Assembly (NCBI GenBank): GCA_904419005.1
Contig: CAJFQI010000002.1
Location: 1 to 64,000, forward strand
Reading direction: 5' to 3'
Source of the DNA: Candidatus Avimonas faecium
GTDB taxonomy: Bacteria; Bacillota; Clostridia; Oscillospirales; Acutalibacteraceae
DNA length: 64,000 nt
Part shown: piece by piece, positions 26,863 to 36,178 of the stretch
Position numbering within the stretch: position 1 is the first letter of the stretch
Layout of the letters: every line of letters starts with the position of its first letter
Made by a program: the position numbers and the translations under genes
Notes under the pieces: model-generated
Database searches by the model: none
What the model saw: the letters and a program-made list of their open reading frames with translations, nothing else
What the model was told of the DNA's origin: nothing

Positions 26863-27738
26863 TTATCCGGCGCCGGAGCCAAACAGCGCGCGGATGAGGG
26901 GGATCTGCTCCTTGGTCTGCCGGTAGCCCTCCTGCATACAGCCGGCCATTTCCCGGAAGGTCAGCAGGCCGGCCTTTTCCGGGAGCCGGGGATGCAGCAG
27001 CAGCGTTTCCCCCCGCGCGACGTATTCCCGCATCCTGGTGGTGAGGATGGTCAGGGAATGGGAGACGATCTCGATCACCCCCTCGCTTTCGGGGGGCTCG
27101 TATTCCTCGGATACGTCAACGGCGAGCACCTGCGGCACCCCGGCCGCCAGCAGGAGGTTGACCGGCAGGTTGTCGGTCAGCCCGCCGTCCACCAGGCAGC
27201 CGCCGTCCCAGGTGACCGGGCGGAAAACCGCCGGGAAGGCGCAGCTCGCCCGGATGGCGCGGCACAGAGGGGCTTCGGTACTCCAGCGGACGCGGGGGAG
27301 GGGGCGCACCCCGGCGAGGGTGTTGGTGTACGCGATGGTTTCCCCGGTGCGGATGTTCACCGCCGGGATGATGGTGCGCAGGCTCAGGTCGTGCATGGCC
27401 TTTCCCCCGGCCAGGGAGCAGAGGAAGCGTTCAAGGCGGTCCCCCTTGACCAGCCCCTGCATGGTGACCGGCCGCCGCGTGAGGAGCTGGACGAGCGCGA
27501 GAAGCAGCCCCTTGATGTCCGGGTCGATCAGTTCCCGCCCGCTGCGGGACAGGGAAAGCAGAATGTGCTGCAGCCGCTTGGCGGGGATACCGGCGGCGTA
27601 CAGCCCGCCGACGATGCTCCCCGCGCTGGCCCCGGCCACGGCGGAGGGGTACAGCCCCGCTTCGTTTAAGGCGAGAAGCACCCCGACGTGCGCCGCGCCC
27701 CGCGTCCCTCCGCCGGCCAAAGCGATACCGAATCCCAT
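26863..27738 (-). CDS. Patatin-like phospholipase family protein
   Basis: GIALAGGGTRGAAHVGVL; GASAGSIVG; DGGLTDNLP. Confidence 0.92.
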   Translation of the reverse strand: MGFGIALAGGGTRGAAHVGVLLALNEAGLYPSAVAGASAGSIVGGLYAAGIPAKRLQHILLSLSRSGRELIDPDIKGLLLALVQLLTRRPVTMQGLVKGDRLERFLCSLAGGKAMHDLSLRTIIPAVNIRTGETIAYTNTLAGVRPLPRVRWSTEAPLCRAIRASCAFPAVFRPVTWDGGCLVDGGLTDNLPVNLLLAAGVPQVLAVDVSEEYEPPESEGVIEIVSHSLTILTTRMREYVARGETLLLHPRLPEKAGLLTFREMAGCMQEGYRQTKEQIPLIRALFGSGAG

Positions 27739-27950
27739 AGCCCGCCGCCCCTTTCCTTCGTTTCCTCGCTGTTTCCGCGTTCGGTTCCATGTTATGGGCC
27801 GGGAGAGGCGGTTATGACCGGCGGTCCGGCTCCGGCATGTATTTTTTGGAAAATGGGATGCGGCGGAGCCATGGGCCGGGCGCCGCCCTCCTGTACAGCG
27901 GCGACGTACTCCCTCTTTATGAATGATTCTTTAATTTCCGCGCATATGCC

Positions 27951-27979
27951 TTGCGGAGGGAGGAAAGATACGGTATGAT
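27951..27979 (+). promoter_or_regulatory. Promoter for lemA-TPM operon
   Basis: TTGCGG-N17-TATGAT. Confidence 0.5.
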
Positions 27980-28004
27980 AAAGCCGCTGTAAAAGCATAC
28001 GGCT

Positions 28005-28613
28005 ATGGAGAGAGCAATGAAGGAGTTTGATTATCTTATGAAAAAAAGCAAGGGCATTCTGCTGGGCGTCCTGGGGGCCCTGGCGCTCGTGGTGATTCTC
28101 GTGGTCGTCTGGGGGATCTCCGCCTACAACGGGCTGGTCAACGCCGAGCAGCGGGTGCATACACAGGAAAGCAACATTGAAACCCAGCTCCAGCGCCGCA
28201 GCGACCTGATCCCGAACCTGGTCAATACGGTCAAGGGATATGCCGCCCACGAGGAGGAAATCTTCACCGCCCTGGCGGAGGCCCGCGCCAAGCTGAGCGG
28301 CGCCTCCTCCCTGGAGGAGATGGACGAGGCGGACAGCGAGCTGAGCAGCGCGCTCAACCGCCTGATGGTGATTGTGGAGAATTACCCGGATCTGAAGGCG
28401 GACCAGAACTTCATCGGCTTGCAGGATGAGCTGGCGGGCACCGAAAACCGGATTGCGCAGGCCCGCCGGGATTATAACGAGGCCGTGCAGGAATACAATG
28501 GGAAGGTTCGGCGCTTCCCCTCCAACCTGATCGCCGGGATGTTTGGCTTTGAACAGGCGGACCTTTTTGAAAGCGACGAGGGCGCTTCCTCTGTGCCGGA
28601 AGTGAGCTTCTGA
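28005..28613 (+). CDS. LemA family protein
   Basis: YNGLVNAEQRVHTQESNIETQLQRRSDLIPNLVNTVKGYA; ENRIAQARRDYNEAVQEYN. Confidence 0.93.
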   Translation: MERAMKEFDYLMKKSKGILLGVLGALALVVILVVVWGISAYNGLVNAEQRVHTQESNIETQLQRRSDLIPNLVNTVKGYAAHEEEIFTALAEARAKLSGASSLEEMDEADSELSSALNRLMVIVENYPDLKADQNFIGLQDELAGTENRIAQARRDYNEAVQEYNGKVRRFPSNLIAGMFGFEQADLFESDEGASSVPEVSF

Positions 28614-28635
28614 GCCGCTTTGCAGGGAGGGGGAG

Positions 28636-29460
28636 ATGCCGATGGCAGCGACTGCGGCCGATGCGGCGGTCTGGACGGCGGGGAAAAGGCGGCTCCCGCT
28701 GCTGCTTAGCCTGATCGGCCTGGCGGCGGCGTTCACGCTCCCGGCGGCTGCGGCCTCCGCGGATTACCAGCCGACCGAACGCTTTTTTGTCAACGATTTT
28801 GCCGGGGTGATTTCCTCATCGGACGCCGAGGAGATCTACGCCCTGGGGGCGGAGCTCCAGGAGAAAACCGGCGCGCAGGTGGTGGCGGTCACCGTCCCGA
28901 CCACCGGCGGCGAGGATATCCGCCAGTATGGCCTGGACCTGGGCCGGGACTGGGGGATTGGGCAGGAGGATGAGGACAACGGCGTCCTGCTCCTGCTGGT
29001 GACCGAGGACCGGCAGGTCAGCATTGAGGTGGGCTACGGCTTGGAAGGCGCGCTCAACGACGCCAAAACCGGCCGGATTCTTGATACCTACGCCACCCCG
29101 GATTTTGCGGAGGGGGCGTATTCCTCGGGGATGCGCAAGGCCTACCGCGCCCTGGTCAACGAGGTGTATATAGAGTACGGCCTGGATCCGGTTGATGACG
29201 ATTACGTCCCGGATTCCCCGGAGGAGGAGGGCGGCGGCCAGAACGTGCTGGCCGCGCTTCCCTTTGTCCTTTTCCTGGCTCTCTTTGCCTTCACCATGGT
29301 GCGGAGCCGCACCCGCGGCGGCCCGCCCTTTATCTTCTTCGGCGGCCCCCGCGGCGGAGGCGGCTTCCACGGCGGAGGCGGGGGCTTCGGAGGCGGCGGA
29401 GGCGGCTTCCACGGCGGAGGCGGGAGCTTCGGCGGAGGCGGCAGCTCCCGCGGGTTTTAG
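28636..29460 (+). CDS. TPM-domain (YgcG-like) protein with Gly-rich C-terminus
   Basis: FVNDFAGVIS...GLDLGRDWGIGQEDEDNGVLLLL; GGGFGGGGGGFHGGGGSFGGGG tail. Confidence 0.9.
   Translation: MPMAATAADAAVWTAGKRRLPLLLSLIGLAAAFTLPAAAASADYQPTERFFVNDFAGVISSSDAEEIYALGAELQEKTGAQVVAVTVPTTGGEDIRQYGLDLGRDWGIGQEDEDNGVLLLLVTEDRQVSIEVGYGLEGALNDAKTGRILDTYATPDFAEGAYSSGMRKAYRALVNEVYIEYGLDPVDDDYVPDSPEEEGGGQNVLAALPFVLFLALFAFTMVRSRTRGGPPFIFFGGPRGGGGFHGGGGGFGGGGGGFHGGGGSFGGGGSSRGF
29353..29432 (+). repeat. 42-bp tandem repeat within Gly-rich tail
   Basis: GGCGGAGGCGGCTTCCACGGCGGAGGCGGGRGCTTCGG twice (29353-29390, 29395-29432). Confidence 0.8.
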
Positions 29461-29914
29461 CCGCCGGCTTGTATTGTGCCCGTTTGCCTCCCGCCGGACG
29501 GAACGATACCGGCCGGGCGCGGGAGCCGTTCCGGGATGTGGCGTCGGCCCTGCGGGGCGCACAATTGGAAAATGGAACAGTGAGCGCAAGGGTGTGCGGC
29601 AGGACGGGGACGTTGGCCGCGCACCCTTTTTTCGCCCGCTGCGTTTTGCCGGCGTTTGCCGCTCCTTTTTCGTCGCCGAGTCGTCGGATGGGCAGCCGGG
29701 GACGCCCCTCCGGTTCCGTTCAGAGGGGCGGAAGGAAAGGGAAAAATTCGCCCAGGGAATAGACTTTTCCTAAGAAGTATACTAAAATAGATGGATAAAA
29801 GCCTGCGGGCGCCCGGCGCTGGGACGCCCCGGCAGTATGCCGCCGGAGGGCCTGCCATGCGGAATCGCACCGCCGGCAGGGCGGCTGGAAAAGAATGGAC
29901 AGGAGGGAGCCCGG

Positions 29915-30577
29915 ATGGAACTGTGGGATCTTTTGAATGAGCGGGGGGAGCCGACCGGCAACACCATGGTACGCGGCGAACGGCTGCGGCTGGGGCAGTA
30001 TCATCTGGTGGTCCACATCTGGGCGGCGGATTCCCGGGGGAGGCTGCTGATCCAAAGGCGGGCGGACCATCTGGCCTTGATGCCCGGCGTTTGGGCGGTG
30101 ACGGGCGGCTCGGCCATCCACGGCGAGGACAGCTTGACCGCCGCCCGGCGGGAGCTGCGGGAGGAGCTGGGGATTGCCGCCCGCCCGGAGGAGCTGGAAT
30201 TTGTCGGCCGGCTGCGCCGCCGCAATTCCTTCAGCGACCTATGGCTCCTCCGGCGGGATATCGCCTTGCAGGAGCTCACCCTGCAAAAGGAGGAGGTGGC
30301 CGACGCCCGCTGGGTGACCCGGGAGGAGCTGGAGGCGATGGTGCGGGAGAAAACCTTCCACAACTACGGCCGCCCCTATTTTGAAAAGGTGTTCCGCGCG
30401 GTTTACGGCAGTGACGGCGGGGAACCGGGCGCCTCCCCAGGCAAACCGGCCGGCGGACAAGTGAGGCAAGCCCCAAAACGCGCTGGCACAGGGCGCAGGG
30501 AGGCTGAGCTCTGCCCGGGAAATGGCTCTGCGCCGCCTTCGGAGGCGAATACGCGGAAAAGGGGAGGAATGGGATGA
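29915..30577 (+). CDS. NUDIX hydrolase
   Basis: GSAIHGEDSLTAARRELREELG Nudix box. Confidence 0.9.
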   Translation: MELWDLLNERGEPTGNTMVRGERLRLGQYHLVVHIWAADSRGRLLIQRRADHLALMPGVWAVTGGSAIHGEDSLTAARRELREELGIAARPEELEFVGRLRRRNSFSDLWLLRRDIALQELTLQKEEVADARWVTREELEAMVREKTFHNYGRPYFEKVFRAVYGSDGGEPGASPGKPAGGQVRQAPKRAGTGRREAELCPGNGSAPPSEANTRKRGGMG

Positions 30578-31434
30578 AACGGCTGTACGTCACCGACCTT
30601 GACGGGACGCTGCTCAACAACCGCGCGGCGCTTTCCGCCCGTTCGGCGGCGATCCTTAACAGGCTGATTGAGCAGGGGGCGTGGATTTCGGTCGCCACCG
30701 CCCGCAGCCCGATCGGCCTGGCGATGACCAACCTTCGTCAGGTGCGCTTCCGCCTGCCTCTGGTGCTGATGAACGGGGCGCTGCTTTACGACCTGCCATC
30801 GTCCCGGATCCTTGAGGGCTGCTGCTGGCAGCCCGGAACCGCCGCGCAGGTGCTGGAAATCTGCCGCCAAGGGGGGAAGACCCCCTTCCTGTACCGGGTG
30901 GAGGACGGGAAGATGGACATCGTCTTTACCGGCTTGACCTCGGAGGGGGAACGGGCGTTTTACCGCAGCCGGGCGGAAAAATTCCCCGGCGCCTTCCGGC
31001 AGGTTCCCTCCTATCCGCTGGACGAGGCGGTGTACTGCTCGATGCAGGACAGCGAATCGGTCCTCCGCCCGATCCGGGAGAGGCTGCAGGGCCTGCCGGA
31101 TGTGGCCAGCGTCCTGTACGCCGATACCTACCGGAAGGGAAACTGGTATCTTGAGGTTTTTTCCGCCCGCGCGGGCAAGGGCAACGGCGTCCGCCGGCTC
31201 CGCGACCGCTTGGGGGCGCGGGCCGTCACCGCTTTCGGCGACAACGACAACGATCTGCCGATGCTCGCAATGGCCGATACCGCCTGCGCCGTCGCCAACG
31301 GGACGACGGCGGTCCGGGAAAAGGCCGACGTGATTATTCCCTCCAACGAGGAGGACGGCGTGGCGGTTTACCTATTGAACGACTTTCGGCCGGACGGACA
31401 GGGACGGCCGGATCAAAGGAGCGAGACAATGTGA
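30574..31434 (+). CDS. Cof-type HAD-IIB family phosphatase
   Basis: YVTDLDGTLLNN; GKGNGVRRL; TAFGDNDNDLPML. Confidence 0.92.
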   Translation: MKRLYVTDLDGTLLNNRAALSARSAAILNRLIEQGAWISVATARSPIGLAMTNLRQVRFRLPLVLMNGALLYDLPSSRILEGCCWQPGTAAQVLEICRQGGKTPFLYRVEDGKMDIVFTGLTSEGERAFYRSRAEKFPGAFRQVPSYPLDEAVYCSMQDSESVLRPIRERLQGLPDVASVLYADTYRKGNWYLEVFSARAGKGNGVRRLRDRLGARAVTAFGDNDNDLPMLAMADTACAVANGTTAVREKADVIIPSNEEDGVAVYLLNDFRPDGQGRPDQRSETM

Positions 31435-32594
31435 CGAATTTCCTAATCCGTTTGTTTATCCGCAACCCGGAGGACACGGAAAGCAGCGGCGCGCGCTACG
31501 CCTACGGACGGCTGGCAGGCGCCGCGGGCTTGTGCGCCAACCTCCTGCTTTTCCTGGCTAAGCTGCTGGCCGGCCTGTTTTCCCAGAGCATGGCGATCGT
31601 GGCCGACGCCTTCAATAACCTTTCGGACGCCGGTTCCTCGCTGGTGACCCTGGTCGGCTTCAAGCTTTCCAGCGCGCCGCCGGATAAGGAGCACCCCTTC
31701 GGCCACGGGCGGATGGAATACCTCACCGCGATGGCGGTGGCGGTGATGATCATGCTGGCCGGGCTGGAGTTGGCCCAAAGCTCGATTGACAAGATCCTGC
31801 ACCCGAGCGGGACCGATTTCCAGCTGCTTTCGGTGCTGATCCTGGCCGCCGCGATCGCCGTCAAGCTCTGGATGGCGCTGTTTTACCGCCGCATCGGCAA
31901 TCGGATTGATTCCGAGGCGTTGCGCGCCGCGGCGGCGGACAGCCGCAACGACGTGATCTGCACCGGCGTGGTGCTCGTTTCTTCGGTGGTCGGCCTGCTG
32001 ACCAGCTGGGAGATTGACGGCTGGGTCGGCGCGGCAGTGTCGCTGTTTGTCCTTTGGTCCGGCTTTTCCGTGCTCAAGGACACGGTGTCCCCCCTGCTCG
32101 GCCAGGCGCCCGACCCGGAGATGGTGAAGGGTATCCGCTCCATGGTGCTATCCCACGAGGGGGTCATCGGCGTGCACGACCTGATGGTGCACAACTACGG
32201 CCCCGGCCGGTGCGTGATTTCCCTGCATGCGGAGGTGCCCGCGCATGAGGATTTGCTCCAGAGCCACGATCGAATTGATTGCATTGAAAAGGAGATTGCG
32301 GGGAAATATAACGCCGTGGTCTGCATCCATATGGATCCGGTCAATACCGACGATCCCCGGGTGGAGCATCTGCTTACGCTGACGCGGGATATCCTGCACG
32401 GCATTGACCCCAGCCTCAGCCTGCACGATTTCCGTGTGGTGTTCGGCCAGACCCACACCAACCTGATCTTTGATGTGGTGGTGCCTTACGGCTACAAGGG
32501 CGCGGACGGCCTGTGCGGCGAAATCCAGCATGAGCTGTGGCAGAGGGACCCCCATTTGTTTGCGGTGGCTACGGTGGAGCACAGCTATACCTGA
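31431..32594 (+). CDS. Cation diffusion facilitator transporter
   Basis: SQSMAIVADAFNNLSDAGSSLVTLVGFKLS; DKEHPFGHGRMEY; GTG start with 4-nt overlap. Confidence 0.92.
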   Translation: MTNFLIRLFIRNPEDTESSGARYAYGRLAGAAGLCANLLLFLAKLLAGLFSQSMAIVADAFNNLSDAGSSLVTLVGFKLSSAPPDKEHPFGHGRMEYLTAMAVAVMIMLAGLELAQSSIDKILHPSGTDFQLLSVLILAAAIAVKLWMALFYRRIGNRIDSEALRAAAADSRNDVICTGVVLVSSVVGLLTSWEIDGWVGAAVSLFVLWSGFSVLKDTVSPLLGQAPDPEMVKGIRSMVLSHEGVIGVHDLMVHNYGPGRCVISLHAEVPAHEDLLQSHDRIDCIEKEIAGKYNAVVCIHMDPVNTDDPRVEHLLTLTRDILHGIDPSLSLHDFRVVFGQTHTNLIFDVVVPYGYKGADGLCGEIQHELWQRDPHLFAVATVEHSYT

Positions 32595-32675
32595 GACCTA
32601 CAGGAAGGGGCGGGCCTATACGCAGGGCGCTTTAAGGCGTTTTGCCCGAGGAAAACGAGGAGGAAACAAGGAGAT

Positions 32676-33560
32676 ATGGCGGGATATATTCTTTATAACG
32701 GCTTCTGGAACCCGGACGGCCCGCCCGACCCGGTGTTAAGGCTGGAGGCCGCCGCACAGGCCAGGGGGAGGACGCTGACCCCGGTCCCCAACAACAAAGC
32801 GGTCGTCGAATTTTCCGGCGGGATCACCGTCTCCGGCTTTGACGCGGAGGATTTCGCGCTGTTCTGGGACAAGGACATCCGGCTGGGACGGGCCCTGGAG
32901 GCCATCGGGGTGCGGCTGTATAATCCCGCCGCGGTTGTGGAGCTCTGCGACGACAAGGCCGCCACCCATTGGAAGCTGGCGGCCCAGGGGATCCCGATGC
33001 CCCGTACCCTGGTCGCGCCCATGACCTATGTGCGCATGGACGAGGAACCGTCCCGCCTGTATCTTGAGCGGGCGGAGGAACGCCTGGGCTTCCCGATGGT
33101 GGTCAAGGAATGCTACGGCTCCCTGGGCGGGGAGGTCTATCTCGCCCATAATGCGGCGGAGCTGCGCGCCCTGGCGGAGCATATGGGATCCCGGCCCTTC
33201 TTCTGCCAGGAGTTTATCGGGGAAACCGCCGGGACGGACCTGCGGGTCTATGTGGTGGACGGCCGCCCCGTGGCGGCGATGCGCCGCCGCTCCGACACCG
33301 ACTTCCGCGCCAATATCGGCAACGGGGGGCACGGGGAAGCCTATGCCCTCACCGAGCAGGAGGCGGAGCTGGCGGTACGCTGCTGCCGGATCCTGGGCGC
33401 GTATTTTGCGGGGGTGGATCTGCTGTGGGAGGCGGACGGCACGCCGCTGGTGTGCGAGGTGAATTCTAACGCCCATATGGCGGGCATCACCGCCTGCACC
33501 GGCGTAGATGTGGCGGGCGAAATTGTCAATTTTGTTTTCTCCCAGGAACGTCAGCGGTGA
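32676..33560 (+). CDS. RimK-like ATP-grasp ligase
   Basis: DDKAATHWKLAAQGIPMPRTL; GFPMVVKECYGSLGGEV; CEVNSNAHM. Confidence 0.85.
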   Translation: MAGYILYNGFWNPDGPPDPVLRLEAAAQARGRTLTPVPNNKAVVEFSGGITVSGFDAEDFALFWDKDIRLGRALEAIGVRLYNPAAVVELCDDKAATHWKLAAQGIPMPRTLVAPMTYVRMDEEPSRLYLERAEERLGFPMVVKECYGSLGGEVYLAHNAAELRALAEHMGSRPFFCQEFIGETAGTDLRVYVVDGRPVAAMRRRSDTDFRANIGNGGHGEAYALTEQEAELAVRCCRILGAYFAGVDLLWEADGTPLVCEVNSNAHMAGITACTGVDVAGEIVNFVFSQERQR

Positions 33561-33592
33561 GTTGGCGGACGATATATTCAGCCAGCCGATTA

Positions 33593-33624
33593 GAAGGGCG
33601 GGAGGGTTAACCCTCCCGCCCTTC
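33593..33624. terminator. 32-bp perfect palindrome between convergent genes, overlapping the aroF stop codon
   Basis: GAAGGGCGGGAGGGTTAACCCTCCCGCCCTTC; no clear T-run on either side. Confidence 0.6.
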
Positions 33625-34617
33625 AAGCGTGAGCTGCGCTTTGACCTTGCCCATGACCCCGTCGAACTGGGCGGGGGTGAGGGACTGTGCCCCGTCGCAG
33701 AGAGCGGCCTTGGGGTTATTATGCACCTCAATCATCAAGCCGTCCGCTCCGGCCGCGACCGCCGCCTTGGACAGGGGCTCCACCAGCCAGGGGATGCCCG
33801 CCGCGTGGCTGGGATCAACGATCACCGGCAGGTGGGAATGGTGCTTGAGCAGCGGTACGGCGGAGATATCCAGTGTGTTGCGGGTGGCGGTCTCAAATGT
33901 GCGGATGCCTCGCTCGCACAGGATAACCTGCTCGTTGCCCCCGGCCAGGATGTATTCCGCGCTCATCAGGAATTCCTCCATCGTGTTGGCCAGGCCCCGC
34001 TTGAGAAGCACCGGCTTGCCGCAGTGCCCCAGCGCTTTGAGCATTTCAAAATTCTGCATGTTGCGCGCCCCCACCTGGATCACGTCCACGTCCCGGAACA
34101 GGCCGAGATGGGAGAGATCCATGATCTCGGAGACGATGGGAAGGCCGGTTTCCTGCTTGGCCAGCAGCAGCAACTCCAGCCCTTCGGCGTGGAGACCCTG
34201 GAAGGCGTAGGGGGAGGTGCGGGGCTTGAACGCGCCGCCCCGCAGCAGCTTGGCGCCGCTCGCCTTGACCGCTTTGGCCACAGCGACGATCTGCTCCTCG
34301 GTTTCCACCGAGCAGGGGCCGGCGATCACGCTGAAATGCGGGCCGCCGAATTGCGCGTCCCCTACGGCGACGACGGTGTCGTCCGGATGGAATTTCCGGT
34401 TGGCCGCCTTGTACGGTTCGGATACCCGTTTGACATCCTCCACGATGTCGTTGGCCCGCACCGATTCCAGGTTTACGCGGGAGGTGTCGCCCACCAGCCC
34501 TACAATGGTGGTGTGCTCGCCGTCGCTGCGGTGGCAGGTCAGGCCCTGGGCCTCCAGGCCGTGCAGCAGGCCCTCCACCTTCTGCTCGTCCGCGTTTTGC
34601 TTTAGGATGATAATCAT
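33607..34617 (-). CDS. aroF: 3-deoxy-7-phosphoheptulonate synthase with N-terminal ferredoxin-like domain
   Basis: HFSVIAGPCSVETEEQI; KLLRGGAFKPRTSPYAFQG; VIVDPSHAAG. Confidence 0.95.
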   Translation of the reverse strand: MIIILKQNADEQKVEGLLHGLEAQGLTCHRSDGEHTTIVGLVGDTSRVNLESVRANDIVEDVKRVSEPYKAANRKFHPDDTVVAVGDAQFGGPHFSVIAGPCSVETEEQIVAVAKAVKASGAKLLRGGAFKPRTSPYAFQGLHAEGLELLLLAKQETGLPIVSEIMDLSHLGLFRDVDVIQVGARNMQNFEMLKALGHCGKPVLLKRGLANTMEEFLMSAEYILAGGNEQVILCERGIRTFETATRNTLDISAVPLLKHHSHLPVIVDPSHAAGIPWLVEPLSKAAVAAGADGLMIEVHNNPKAALCDGAQSLTPAQFDGVMGKVKAQLTLEGREG

Positions 34618-34640
34618 ACCGGTTCCTCCTGTTTGTTTAG

Positions 34641-34684
34641 AAAATAAAAACGCCGGCAGGCTCTGTCGTGCAGAACCCGCCGGC
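34641..34684 (-). terminator. Attenuator terminator upstream of aroF
   Basis: Minus strand GCCGGCGGGTTCTG-CACGA-CAGAGCCTGCCGGC-GTTTTTATTTT. Confidence 0.85.
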
Positions 34685-34698
34685 TTTGAAAGCGTGTT

Positions 34699-34815
34699 TC
34701 AAAGGCGCCGCCATGGGACGGCCCGGGGACAGCACAAACAGCCCGAACGAATGCCGTTCAGGATCGCATAGCGGTAATATCGGGTGGTTTGGGCCGCTGC
34801 CGGGATATGTGCCAT
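34699..34815 (-). CDS. Putative Tyr leader peptide (38 aa)
   Basis: MAHIPAAAQTTRYYRYAILNGIRSGCLCCPRAVPWRRL; strong AAGGAGGAAACGGCG-ATG; Tyr codons TAT TAC CGC TAT. Confidence 0.7.
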   Translation of the reverse strand: MAHIPAAAQTTRYYRYAILNGIRSGCLCCPRAVPWRRL

Positions 34816-34848
34816 CGCCGTTTCCTCCTTTTGTGTTTGCTGCTTTAA

Positions 34849-34877
34849 AGTGTAACAGCATTTCCCGGCCTTGTCAA
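34849..34877 (-). promoter_or_regulatory. Promoter for leader peptide-aroF
   Basis: Minus strand TTGACA-N17-TACACT. Confidence 0.75.
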
Positions 34878-35070
34878 GTGGAAGAGGGGATAGGAGGGGG
34901 ATGTTTTTCGTCGGCTTGTGCCGGCGTGCGGATGCTGCCTTCCGTATTTCGGGGGCTGTCGGTTCCCATGGGAACCGGCGCAGGGACGGGCAATTCCAGG
35001 CAAATTGTCCGGAGGATTCCTGCCCGAACATGAGGAAATAGACAAAAGCAAAAATTTTGGCTTTTCCTCC

Positions 35071-35099
35071 TTGCATTTTTACAGCGGTTGTGCTATCAT
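35071..35099 (+). promoter_or_regulatory. Promoter for rpmE
   Basis: TTGCAT-N17-TATCAT. Confidence 0.65.
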
Positions 35100-35142
35100 T
35101 CTACTGTTAATGCTTGGCCTTCCTGAAAGAGGTGACAATACC

Positions 35143-35352
35143 ATGAAAGAGAATATTCATCCGAAGTATGAAAAGGCGACCATCACCTGCGCATGCGGCG
35201 AGGTGATTGAGACCCGCTCCACGAAGGGCAACCTCCGCGTGGAAATCTGCTCGAAATGCCACCCGTTCTTTACCGGCAAGCAGAAGCTGGTCGATACCGG
35301 CGGACGCGTTGACCGCTTCAAGAAGCGCTTTGGCATGAAAGACGAGAAATAA
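35143..35352 (+). CDS. rpmE: 50S ribosomal protein L31
   Basis: [63 protein letters not shown], CxC + CxxC (C+ type). Confidence 0.97.
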   Translation: MKENIHPKYEKATITCACGEVIETRSTKGNLRVEICSKCHPFFTGKQKLVDTGGRVDRFKKRFGMKDEK

Positions 35353-35499
35353 GCAGCGGCTTTATCGGGCAGCGCGCAGGCGCTGCCCTTTCTCGTATCC
35401 CGCCGGGGCGCGTCCCGTGCCGTGGAGGCGGCGGAAAGCCTTCCCGGCGGGGCCGTCTGCGTTCCGGCGGAGGGCCGCAGCAAAAGGAGGGGGCGGGCC

Positions 35500-36138
35500 G
35501 TGGACACCGTATACCGGACAATTGAAAAGCAGGCTTGCGCGGAATTTGTGGAACGGCGCTCCCGCTTCCTGGGGGCGGTCTGCCCCGTGACGGACGAGGC
35601 GCAGGCCCAGGCCTTCATCGCCCGCAGGAAGAAGGAGCACTGGGACGCCAGCCACAACGTCTATGCCTATGTGCTGCGCCAGGGGCAGATCCGCCGCTAT
35701 TCCGACGACGGGGAGCCGCAGGGCACCGCCGGCATCCCGGTGCTGGACGTGCTGCTTAAGGAGGGCCTGACCGACGTGGCGGTGGTGGTGACCCGCTATT
35801 TCGGCGGAGTGCTGCTGGGCGCGGGCGGGCTGGTGCGCGCCTATACCCACGGGGCGAAAATCGCGGTAGACGCCGGCGGCGTGGTGGAAATGCGGCTGTG
35901 CGACCGGGCGCTCATCCGCTGCGATTACGCGCAGTACGGCCGGGTCGCCTCGCTGGTGCCGGAGGCGGGGGGCGTGGTTGCCGACACCCGCTATACCGAC
36001 CGGGTGGAGGTGGAGTTCCTGCTGCCCCGCGGGCTGCGGGAGCCGATGCAGAAAAAGCTGACCGAGCTGAGCGCCGGCACCCTGCACATAGAGGTGACGG
36101 GGGAGGAATACGCGCCGTTTTCCCCGCCTGCGCCTTGA
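35500..36138 (+). CDS. YigZ/IMPACT family protein
   Basis: RRSRFLGAVCPV; HNVYAYVL; YSDDGEPQGTAGIPVLDVL; TRYFGGVLLGAGGLVRAY; GTG start inferred. Confidence 0.93.
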   Translation: MDTVYRTIEKQACAEFVERRSRFLGAVCPVTDEAQAQAFIARRKKEHWDASHNVYAYVLRQGQIRRYSDDGEPQGTAGIPVLDVLLKEGLTDVAVVVTRYFGGVLLGAGGLVRAYTHGAKIAVDAGGVVEMRLCDRALIRCDYAQYGRVASLVPEAGGVVADTRYTDRVEVEFLLPRGLREPMQKKLTELSAGTLHIEVTGEEYAPFSPPAP

Positions 36139-36178
36139 CGGGGCGGTACGGGAAATACGCGGCGGAGGAGGGCCTTAT

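Noticed and set aside
29340-29455. Repeat array resembling CRISPR or satellite
   Set aside because: In-frame Gly-rich protein tail; no spacers of uniform length and no cas genes.
34699-35076. Full 125-aa minus-strand ORF containing the aroF leader peptide
   Set aside because: Its upstream part precedes the predicted promoter; only the internal 38-codon ORF has a strong RBS downstream of the TSS.
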